From Lysinibacillus sp. FSL K6-0232 (GTDB lineage Bacteria > Bacillota > Bacilli > Bacillales_A > Planococcaceae), in assembly GCF_038008325.1 (NCBI RefSeq), contig NZ_JBBOYW010000001.1, positions 3,379,501 through 3,443,500 on the forward strand: a stretch of 64,000 bases of DNA. Direction: 5' to 3'. The notes beneath the pieces are model-generated. The model ran no database searches, was not told the origin of the DNA, and saw only the letters and a program-made list of their open reading frames with translations. Shown here in pieces: positions 56,941 to 64,000 of the stretch. The number at the start of each line of letters is the position of its first letter. Positions within the stretch are counted from its first letter, which is position 1. The translations under genes were made by a program, and so were the position numbers.

Positions 56941-59703
56941 TCATCTATCCAACAATCTTAGCAGCATCACCGTCGCTTCTGCACGGGTAGCTGTTTCGTT
57001 TGGCACAAAACGGTTTCCGCCGCGGCCATCGACAATGCCAAGTTTGCGGATGGCTTCGACCGCACCTTTCGCCCACTGCGGAATCGCTTCATCATCAGCA
57101 AAACCAGTTGTCGTATTTGCGTTAAGTTGCAATTTCAGCGCTCGGGCGATCATGACCGCTATTTCTACGCGTGTGATCTGCGCATTTGGCCGGAAGCTGC
57201 CATCGTTGTATCCATCCACGATGCCCGCTTGTACGGCCTGCGCAACGGCTTGCTTCGCCCATCCGCCAATCTGGTCATGATCCGTGAAAGTTAGCGCAGC
57301 ACCTTGCCCTTCCAGTTTCAAAGCGCCTGCCAGCATCACGGTAAACTCGGCGCGTGTGACTGGATGATTCGGTTTAAATGTGCCATCTGGATAACCGCTG
57401 ACGATGCCTTTCGCTGCGGCGCGCATGATGTAGTCCTCCGCCCAGTGTCCAGCGATGTCGGTAAATGCAATAACCGGTTCATTTGGCTTTGGCATTTCAC
57501 GATAAATGGTCAGCGTATAGGTTTTCTTCGTGCCATTCTCCGCTTGTACCGTTAGCTCAATCGTATTGTCGCCTTCCTCCAAATCGACTTTCACCCTGTC
57601 GGTTATGACTTTTTTATCGTGTAGAATTACTTTGGCTGCGGAATGCGCCTCTTTTACTACAAGTTCCACTTGTTCGGCTTCTGTACGTGCCGTATATTCT
57701 GTTGTTCCCGAAGCAAAGGATGGGCTGAGCTTCAACGGTTTGCCTCCCGCCCATACTTGCAGGTCCGCAAGATCCGCATTGTTGGATAACATACGACCGC
57801 CCCCGCCACCACCGGAACCGCTGTTACCTCCTGGTGCTCTTGGGGTCGCTATCGCTACATTAGAGAAATCGCTGGCCCCCTTCACAGTGATAGCCTTCAC
57901 TACAAATGCATACGTTGTTCCGTTCGTCAATCCCGTGACATTGTAGGAGTTCGCTGTAACATTCGATTGAATGAGCTTCCAGTTCGCCGGATCGACAGGA
58001 GCTGATGTGCCTTCCGCTTGGTAAACGGCGTAAGTCACGCTGCCTGTTCCCGTGACCGCATCCCACTTTAATGTAACGGAACGATCAGCCGCAGAAGCTG
58101 TTAAATTCGCCGGTGCAGGTATCGTTGCAATCGTATAATGCTCCTCCAGCACTTCGCTGTCGAGCATGCCGTCCTTCACCGCAATGGCCTTAAGCGTCAT
58201 TCCCCCAGTCACTTCGATGGGCGCGGTATATTCCATACTGCTGCGGCTCGGCATACTGCCGTCCGTCGTGTAGTAAACCGTTGCTCCTTCCGTTGTCGTG
58301 CTCAATGTTACCATTGTACCTGCCGGGACTGCACCGCCCGCAGGACTGGCGACTGGTTTCGATACTTGCTCTGGCTCTGCTTCTCGTAAGAGCTTGATCG
58401 TATACGTTTTACTTTCTTGCAAATAAGGGGATACTTTCACTTGAACAACTGTTTGTTCACCTTCAACTTCGACCTTGACTCCTTCGACCTGATCGGATTG
58501 TCGCTTACCATTCACATACACATCGGCATACTCCGGGTTTTCCAATGTAGCCAGCACATTCACTGAAGTGACGCTATTATCAATTAGAACAGTGTATTCC
58601 TGCTCCGAAACATCAAACAAGAACTCCAATTCTCCACCACTTTGATCGGTCAGTTTGATCGTTTCGAGATCACTTGTGGGAATGTTGAGCTGACCTGAAC
58701 GATTATCACCCCAGGCTACGATCGTCCCATCCTCTTTCAAGGCAAGCGAATGATGGAATCCCGCTGCAATCGCGATCACGCCGCTTTTCGCTGCATCAGG
58801 TACAACCGTTTGTCCGTGGTCGTCCGATTCTGTGTTGTCTGAAATGCCCCAGGCAATGACAGATCCGTCAGACTTCAAGGCAAGAGAATGTGCATACCCT
58901 GCCGCAATGGCGACAACATCACTTTTCGCTTCCTCCGGCACATCAGATTCTCCGAATTCGTTTCTCCCCCAAGCAAACACCTTCCCCGATTCAGTTAATG
59001 CCAAAGAATGATGAACTCCTGCACTAATGGCTACTGCATTGCCCTGCACCTCTTCAGGCACATTGAGTTTTCCCCGACTCTTATCTCCCCACGCAATCAC
59101 ATCTCCGTCTTCATTTAGCGCTAAAGAATGCCAATATCCCGCTGCAATCGCTTTCACGCCGCTTTTCGCTGTATCAGGTACATTCGCTTGTCCGTAGTCG
59201 TTTCTCCCCCAGGCAATGACTTCTCCCGAAGATGTGAGGGCTAACGAATGGAAGGCACCAGGACCCGCAGCAATGGCTGCGATACCGCTCTTCGCTTCCT
59301 CCGGCACTTCGGTTCTCTCTGCTCCCTCCCAGGCGATGACCTCGCCGCTTGCTGTGAGAGCCAGGGAGTGATTATCTCCTGCGCTCACCGAGACAATATT
59401 GGACTGCGCTTCATCGGGGATTTCAATGGGGATCATGGTTTCGTCAATTTTATTCTTCCCCCAGGCGAACACTTTCCCGTCCGCTGTTAAAGCCAAAGAA
59501 TGGTCACGCCCCCCTGCAATCTGCTGGACCCCGCCCCAACGATCACTCAAGGCTGGATGAAAACTCCCTTGAGCAGACACGTTGTCATAGGGTACCGTGA
59601 TCAGAAACGACTGGATGAGCAACAAAGCGATGCACAACCTCACCAAGCCGTTCCTCCTATTGCTTTTATATGATTGTTTCATGCTTTTTCCCCATGGATT
59701 CAT
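56941..59703 (-). CDS. Surface protein with RCC1 repeats, FN3, CHB and three SLH domains
   Basis: A 920-residue exported protein. Residues 20-45 are a signal peptide. Seven RCC1-type repeats follow (~60-365), each with HSLALxxxGxVxAWG, forming a beta-propeller. Then come a cadherin-like beta-sandwich domain, a chitobiase C-terminal-like (CHB_HEX_C_1) domain (GATVYYTTDGSMPS), a fibronectin III domain (NLTASAADRSVTLKWD), a Gly-rich linker, a second cadherin-like domain, and three SLH domains (~735-915: FTDIAGHWAEDYI..., GYNDGSFRPNAQITRVEIAVMI...). SLH domains bind secondary cell-wall polymer. GAAGGAGGATT precedes ATG at 59703. Layout and codon use are Paenibacillus-like. Confidence 0.92.
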   Translation of the reverse strand: MNPWGKSMKQSYKSNRRNGLVRLCIALLLIQSFLITVPYDNVSAQGSFHPALSDRWGGVQQIAGGRDHSLALTADGKVFAWGKNKIDETMIPIEIPDEAQSNIVSVSAGDNHSLALTASGEVIAWEGAERTEVPEEAKSGIAAIAAGPGAFHSLALTSSGEVIAWGRNDYGQANVPDTAKSGVKAIAAGYWHSLALNEDGDVIAWGDKSRGKLNVPEEVQGNAVAISAGVHHSLALTESGKVFAWGRNEFGESDVPEEAKSDVVAIAAGYAHSLALKSDGSVIAWGISDNTESDDHGQTVVPDAAKSGVIAIAAGFHHSLALKEDGTIVAWGDNRSGQLNIPTSDLETIKLTDQSGGELEFLFDVSEQEYTVLIDNSVTSVNVLATLENPEYADVYVNGKRQSDQVEGVKVEVEGEQTVVQVKVSPYLQESKTYTIKLLREAEPEQVSKPVASPAGGAVPAGTMVTLSTTTEGATVYYTTDGSMPSRSSMEYTAPIEVTGGMTLKAIAVKDGMLDSEVLEEHYTIATIPAPANLTASAADRSVTLKWDAVTGTGSVTYAVYQAEGTSAPVDPANWKLIQSNVTANSYNVTGLTNGTTYAFVVKAITVKGASDFSNVAIATPRAPGGNSGSGGGGGGRMLSNNADLADLQVWAGGKPLKLSPSFASGTTEYTARTEAEQVELVVKEAHSAAKVILHDKKVITDRVKVDLEEGDNTIELTVQAENGTKKTYTLTIYREMPKPNEPVIAFTDIAGHWAEDYIMRAAAKGIVSGYPDGTFKPNHPVTRAEFTVMLAGALKLEGQGAALTFTDHDQIGGWAKQAVAQAVQAGIVDGYNDGSFRPNAQITRVEIAVMIARALKLQLNANTTTGFADDEAIPQWAKGAVEAIRKLGIVDGRGGNRFVPNETATRAEATVMLLRLLDR

Positions 59704-59841
59704 CTCTTACAAATCCTCCTTCAGGTTAATCTCTTTATAGCTTCATCTGATTTATTATACAAACTTCCAATCCCTTTGTGATCAACCCTGCCTGTCACAA
59801 AAATCACAAAGGTTGAAGAAGGGGGTGGAGTTTATTTGGAT

Positions 59842-59888
59842 AAAAAAAGGAACGAATCAGAACAACTGCAGTGTTCTGGCACGTTCCA
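59842..59888 (-). terminator. Terminator overlapping the end of the LuxR gene
   Basis: GGAACG-TGC-CAGAACA pairs with TGTTCTG-ATT-CGTTCC, then seven T on the minus strand. The 5' arm is part of the last codons. Confidence 0.85.
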
Positions 59889-62418
59889 ACGCTTGTAATC
59901 GATTTTTGGATTGCAATTTGCCGTAGATATTGTTAATGTGTGTTTTTACGGTCGCCAGGGAAACATTCAGTTTGAGCGCTATTTCTTTATTAGACATTCC
60001 CGTTTCCATCAACCGAAGCACGCTTTGTTCTCTGTCTGTTAAAACGACCACCGTTCCTTCATGGGGAGTACCGGCTTCCCTTTCGACTTGCGGAATCAGT
60101 CTTCGCAGCCGTTTCACATAGGATAAAGGCACCTTATGACTGGGGCGGCGATGCTGTTTTTGACGCAATCGAATATATTGGTCCAACAATTGCCCAAGGG
60201 GTGCTCCTTCGTCAACAAAGGTTCGAATATACCCTTCTGGCCACGCCAATGCAAGCGCTTCCTCCAGTACGTCCATGGAGTCCGAAATCCTTCCTTGTAA
60301 GGACAGGATCATACTCTTATGAACGAGCAGACGAATTCGGTCGCTTTGCCGTCCTTCTTCTATTGACAGCTGGAGTAGACGCTCCGTCAATGCTGCGGCT
60401 TCTTCCATTTTTCCTTGCTCCGCCAATATAGAGGCCAGTAAATCGTATTCCTTGATCATGGATACTGGAATTTCATCATGGAATCGGAGGCCGCTCTTTT
60501 TCAGCCATCGTTTCACCGGTTTCTCTTCCCCACGCATCCAGCCTTGCATGGCGCGGAACAAGGCAATTTTTCCGGACAAATGGGGATTCGCCATCTTGGA
60601 CGTTTGTTGGGTTAATTCTTGTAATATTTGATTTGACGTCGCCTCGTCTCCTTGTACGGCGGCAATGCGGGCAAGCCATAGCGCTGCGATGGTCGCCAGG
60701 CTTCGATTATCATGCAATCTTCCAATATCATAGGCTTGGCGCATCAGCTTTTCCGCTTCGACCAAGCGATTTCGTTCGTACTGCATTTTGCCTAAGTCGA
60801 TATAAAGATGAGCAACAAAATAGACATTTCGGGTTTCAGACCAAATCGACAGCAAGGACGTTAACACCTGCTCCGCCAATCGAAGGCTGTCATCCGACAC
60901 GTAGATATCCCACACCGGATGATAGCCATCCTCGTCGCTCCCAAACTCAATGAAGAAGTCGCCTTCCGGATGCTTCTCGACATATTCCTTTGAAAATTGA
61001 ACGGCATATTCAAAATCCCGATCCAAAAACGTGCGAAATGCGGCCAGAAAAGCGAGCCCGGCTTGCAATGTTTCGGCTTCGAAAGGATGAAGGGAAGCGG
61101 TGTCCTCTTCTAGCCAGCGAACCGCTTGCCAATACCCATCTGTGGCCGCTTCGACATGCCCGGACATGTACTGGGAAGCGAGTTTTATCAAAAGCATCAT
61201 CGGTCTGGCAAATAACAGCGTGTCGGGAATTGCGTTTAACCACTTGCAAAGCGTCGTCCATTCATTGGTCATCAGCTCCGGTGTCATCTCCTCTATCAAT
61301 GATAGCGCATGTTCATAATCGGCAGCCGCAAGGTAATGATCTACCGCTTCATGCGGATAACCTTTCTCTTCCAACCATTTTCCCGCTGTCATGTGAAGTG
61401 TTTGCCATTGCCGCGGCTCGCGCATTTTCAACTGCGCCGTCAAAAATTGCCGGAATAAATGATGATACCTGTACCACTCCCGCCACTCGTCCAAAGCTAC
61501 AAGAAACAAGCTTTCCTTGTCTAATTGTTGCAGATACGCATGACTTTCGGCTATACCGGTTACCGCTTGACAAAGTTCGCCCTTCATCCGGTCCAAAATG
61601 GAAGTATAGAGTAAAAATTGCTGCATCGTTGCGGATTGTCGGGCTAACACCTCATCAAAGAAGTAATCCGATATATCACGTTCCGTCCCCGCCATCTTCC
61701 GGATTAGAGATACGGGATCGGTATGTTCGTGCATTGACAAGACCGCCAGTCGCATCGCCACTGCCCAACCCTCTGTCTTTTTTTGTACGGTCGCCACATC
61801 TTCATTGGATAATTGTATACCACCGCACTTCGCAAAAAATTCAGTCGTTTCGTCCGGCACAAACCGGAGATCGCTCGCCTCCAACGAGATCAGCCTATTT
61901 TCTGCTCGTAGTCTGGAAAGAGGAAGCGCTGGAGAATTTCGGCTTGCAAGATAGAGATGGACATGTAGTGGTAAACGTTCCAGCAGATAAGTGACGCCCT
62001 GCAAGATGGACGTTTCTTCGATATGATGAAAGTCATCCCATACGAGCACCATCGTGTGTGAAATGCGATGTAGCCCGTTGATGAGCGCAGCAATCAGTGA
62101 CACACCCGATGGATCTTCTGCGACATGACGAAGGACGTCCTGTTGGTCAAAAGACGGATAAGCTTGTTTTAACGCTGCAATGGTATGTGCCCAGAAGCGC
62201 GTGCGATCATTATCCCCTTGATCAAGCGAGACCCAGGCGACGGGATTTTCCAGCGTCATCACCCATTCGCCGAGCAATGTCGTTTTGCCATACCCGGCTG
62301 GTGCTGTGATCAAAGTAAGTGTGCGCTCCAAACCTTCATGTAAACGATGAATGAGGCGTGAACGCACGACCAGCTCGCTTCGTGATTGGGGAATATGAAG
62401 TTTCGTGGCTATGATCAT
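59857..62418 (-). CDS. MalT-like LuxR-family ATPase regulator
   Basis: An 853-residue STAND-type activator. The N-terminal NTPase has Walker A ITAPAGYGKTTLL and Walker B MVLVWDDFHHIEE; the middle (~330-750) is a helical superhelix of TPR-like units (AADYEHALSLIEE, LYIDLGKMQYERNRLVEAEK, ASILAEQGKMEEAAALTERLL). The C-terminal LuxR domain reads LTDREQSVLRLMETGMSNKEIALKLNVSLATVKTHI. Such LAL/MalT regulators respond to small ligands; targets are unknown. Next to the SLH protein gene on the same strand, with only ~150 bp between, it could control surface functions. GC-rich, like its neighbours. Confidence 0.93.
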   Translation of the reverse strand: MIIATKLHIPQSRSELVVRSRLIHRLHEGLERTLTLITAPAGYGKTTLLGEWVMTLENPVAWVSLDQGDNDRTRFWAHTIAALKQAYPSFDQQDVLRHVAEDPSGVSLIAALINGLHRISHTMVLVWDDFHHIEETSILQGVTYLLERLPLHVHLYLASRNSPALPLSRLRAENRLISLEASDLRFVPDETTEFFAKCGGIQLSNEDVATVQKKTEGWAVAMRLAVLSMHEHTDPVSLIRKMAGTERDISDYFFDEVLARQSATMQQFLLYTSILDRMKGELCQAVTGIAESHAYLQQLDKESLFLVALDEWREWYRYHHLFRQFLTAQLKMREPRQWQTLHMTAGKWLEEKGYPHEAVDHYLAAADYEHALSLIEEMTPELMTNEWTTLCKWLNAIPDTLLFARPMMLLIKLASQYMSGHVEAATDGYWQAVRWLEEDTASLHPFEAETLQAGLAFLAAFRTFLDRDFEYAVQFSKEYVEKHPEGDFFIEFGSDEDGYHPVWDIYVSDDSLRLAEQVLTSLLSIWSETRNVYFVAHLYIDLGKMQYERNRLVEAEKLMRQAYDIGRLHDNRSLATIAALWLARIAAVQGDEATSNQILQELTQQTSKMANPHLSGKIALFRAMQGWMRGEEKPVKRWLKKSGLRFHDEIPVSMIKEYDLLASILAEQGKMEEAAALTERLLQLSIEEGRQSDRIRLLVHKSMILSLQGRISDSMDVLEEALALAWPEGYIRTFVDEGAPLGQLLDQYIRLRQKQHRRPSHKVPLSYVKRLRRLIPQVEREAGTPHEGTVVVLTDREQSVLRLMETGMSNKEIALKLNVSLATVKTHINNIYGKLQSKNRLQALERARTLQLF

Positions 62419-62588
62419 GGTTTGACCCCTCCCTTATTTGACAATCGTCATGAGATATGAACATTTTTTCTATTATTTTACCAAAAAACTTTTATTTAGG
62501 TAGGGCCTTATCGGAGCATGTCAAATCACTTCGATCGACAATGCTGGGGGTACTATTAACTTGAAATAGAATGGAGTACATCTTTCCG

Positions 62589-63758
62589 CTAGTCGATGAC
62601 AGGAAGGCGGACGATAAAGCCTTTCATCGTTTGCTCACGACTGTATTCAATCGTTCCCTCATGCTTTTTAATAATGGATAACGCTATGGATAGACCTAGC
62701 CCTGTGCCTGCCTTGTTCTTCGTTCTACCTTCCGAAGTTCTGTAAAACGGTTCAAAGATAAACGGAATGTGTTTTTCATCTATGCCATCTCCGGTGTCCA
62801 TGATAGAAATGAAACACTCTCCTTCTTAACTTGCACACGTGATGATCACTTTTCCTTGTGGCTTGTTGTACATAATAGCGTTCTCGACCAGATTGCTGAT
62901 GGCTCTCTGGATTAAAATATCGTTCCCATATATCTCAACATCAGGATGGATGTGGATTTCAATAGAAATTGTCTGTGTTGAAGCTAAATCGTTTAATTCA
63001 CTCACGACTTTACGGATCATTGAACCCACTTCAATCACATCCTTATCCGGGTCATTATTTTTAGCCAGAACGAGCAGTTCATTGACCATATGATTCATTC
63101 GTTTTAACGTCTTTTCAAAAATGTCCGAGAGCTGCCGATAATCTGCCAAAGTTGCGGATGGATCACTCCTCAAGACTTCCAGATTCGTCTTCAAAATCGT
63201 CAAGGGAGTTCTAAATTCATGAGCGGCATTGGCCATAAAACGTTCTTGCTGCTGGAAGGCATGTTCTAATTTTTTCAGCATGGTATTGAACGATTCCGTT
63301 AATTCTTTCAATTCATCATTGGGCAGTTCCTTAACAGGAAGCTGCACGGACAAATCATTGGCATTGATTTTCATAAGTCGTTCACTCAATAAACGCACCG
63401 GCCACAGACTTCTTTTGGAGAGATAAAACGCCCCGACCCCACCTAATATAATCATGATGAGCAGGCAGATCAGCGAAAAAAGGAGAACTTGTCCTTTAAA
63501 TGCAATCAATTCAGATGAAAAGCTTACATCCGATCTGAGCATCCCCTCTTCGTTTACCTGATTCACTTCAATGGTGGGTACGATCACTTCATGATCTTGT
63601 TGAAGTAGCATATCATTTGGCTTCACATGAACAGCAGGAAGCATAATTTGAACAAAAACATTGAGCGAAACCAACAGAAACACGCCTGTCAATATGATTA
63701 AACCCAGGTTCCACAACACGATTCTTCCAGCCAATGTGAGCCGCTTGCTTTTCATCAT
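62589..63758 (-). pseudogene. Sensor histidine kinase interrupted by one in-frame TAA
   Basis: The frame from ATG 63758 codes a signal/membrane segment, an extracytoplasmic loop, a second membrane segment, HAMP (~120-170), the His box AHEFRTPLTILKTN and the N box RAISNLVENAIMYN. It ends GKVIITCAS-TAA (62826). The same frame goes on EGECFISIMDTGDGIDEKH (G1 box), EPFYRTS and GTGLGLSIAL (G2 box) to the stop at 62589. So a single nonsense codon splits an otherwise complete ~388-residue kinase. The ATG overlaps the end of the response regulator gene by 4 nt. Without the ATP-binding G boxes the first part could not phosphorylate. Confidence 0.88.
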
Positions 63759-64000
63759 TTTGATAACCTCTCAATTTGTTTGTTCAGTCGATAGCCGTAC
63801 CCTGGCACCGTATTCAAAAAGTTTGCATGGATAACGGATCTTATCTTACTACGCAAAGTCGTAATATGTACCCTGACGGAATTGGAAAAAGGGTCCGCAT
63901 GCTGATCCCACACATGTTCAACCAATTCTTCGGACGAGACAACTCGATCAGGATGAGATAAAAAATACTGTAATAAGGCAAACTCCTTACGAGTAAGGGT
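63755..64000 (-). CDS. OmpR-type response regulator, C-terminal part (cut by window edge)
   Basis: 82 codons from the right edge to TGA at 63755. They encode the winged-helix DNA-binding half of an OmpR/PhoB regulator: TLTRKEFALLQYFLSHPDRVVSSEELVEHVW, VRVHITTLRSKIR and VPGYGYRLN. The receiver domain lies outside. The stop overlaps the kinase start by 4 nt (ATGA), the usual two-component arrangement; the partner kinase is broken. Confidence 0.92.
   Translation of the reverse strand, partial: TLTRKEFALLQYFLSHPDRVVSSEELVEHVWDQHADPFSNSVRVHITTLRSKIRSVIHANFLNTVPGYGYRLNKQIERLSK

Noticed and set aside
60990-61994. Long plus-strand ORF (334 codons) opposite the MalT-like regulator
   Set aside because: It lies fully antisense to a gene with clear motifs, has no ribosome site and its translation is low-complexity; GC-rich coding DNA often leaves such open antisense frames.

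Overview
The first ~52.6 kb reads as the chromosome of a low-GC, endospore-forming Bacillota, most likely Lysinibacillus or a close relative. Support: sporulation genes (PrkA-YhbH-SpoVR block, alpha/beta SASP with a sigma-G-type promoter, LytH-like peptidase), Bacillus-style regulation (TPP riboswitch, GlpP leaders, a PyrR-type attenuator), and a coupled ATP-grasp ligase / Asp-Glu racemase pair that fits the L-Lys-D-Asp cell-wall cross-bridge known for Lysinibacillus. The genus is an inference. No tRNA, rRNA, CRISPR array or intact transposase was seen.

Layout: 0-3.2 kb, GNAT (cut by the edge), PPK2, TspO-like membrane protein, methionine aminopeptidase. 3.3-5.2 kb, a decay zone: XRE regulator with a three-piece DUF3169 pseudogene, a lipoprotein frameshifted in its signal peptide, a serine-protease fragment. 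5.2-6.1 kb, thiT under a TPP riboswitch. 6.7-10.9 kb, sbcDC. 11-14.4 kb, YfmL-like helicase, M29 aminopeptidase, GDSL hydrolase. 14.6-16.5 kb, racemase and D-Asp-ligase-like pair. 16.6-22.7 kb, C39-like lipoprotein, acyl-CoA ligase, phosphoesterase, globin-coupled chemoreceptor, DUF305-like protein. 23.5-24.6 kb, a palindromic repeat element and a broken secreted-protein gene. 24.6-27.7 kb, small spore-like proteins, YkuD transpeptidase, RNase J. 27.7-30.1 kb, 21-bp tandem repeats, an orphan HsdS-like protein divergent from an XRE regulator, a radical SAM protein. 30.2-36.2 kb, spoVR-yhbH-prkA (prkA apparently with an ATT start) and lytH. 36.4-38.4 kb, collapsed MCP remnant and small genes. 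38.7-45.3 kb, SASP, a PyrR-attenuated MFS transporter, and the glpD-glpP-glpF-glpK glycerol locus. 45.8-49 kb, dus and a dCache MCP. 49.4-52.6 kb, a two-gene DUF262 locus resembling GmrSD-type restriction.

From ~52.9 kb to the end the composition shifts to clearly higher GC with Paenibacillus/Brevibacillus-like content: a BmrA-type ABC exporter behind a MerR regulator with a 19-bp-spacer promoter, gene fragments, a DUF1413 protein, a truncated GLUG protein, a 920-residue RCC1/FN3/SLH surface protein, a MalT-like LuxR regulator, and a two-component pair whose kinase has an in-frame stop. This is either a horizontally acquired island with gene debris or a misjoined contig.

A recurring theme is gene decay: single-base losses in A/T runs, in-frame TAG/TAA codons, and truncations. 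The most informative observations are the PyrR attenuator on an MFS transporter, the ATT start of prkA, the globin-MCP-CZB fusion missing its Cys ligand, the DUF262 pair, and the palindromic and 21-bp repeat elements.
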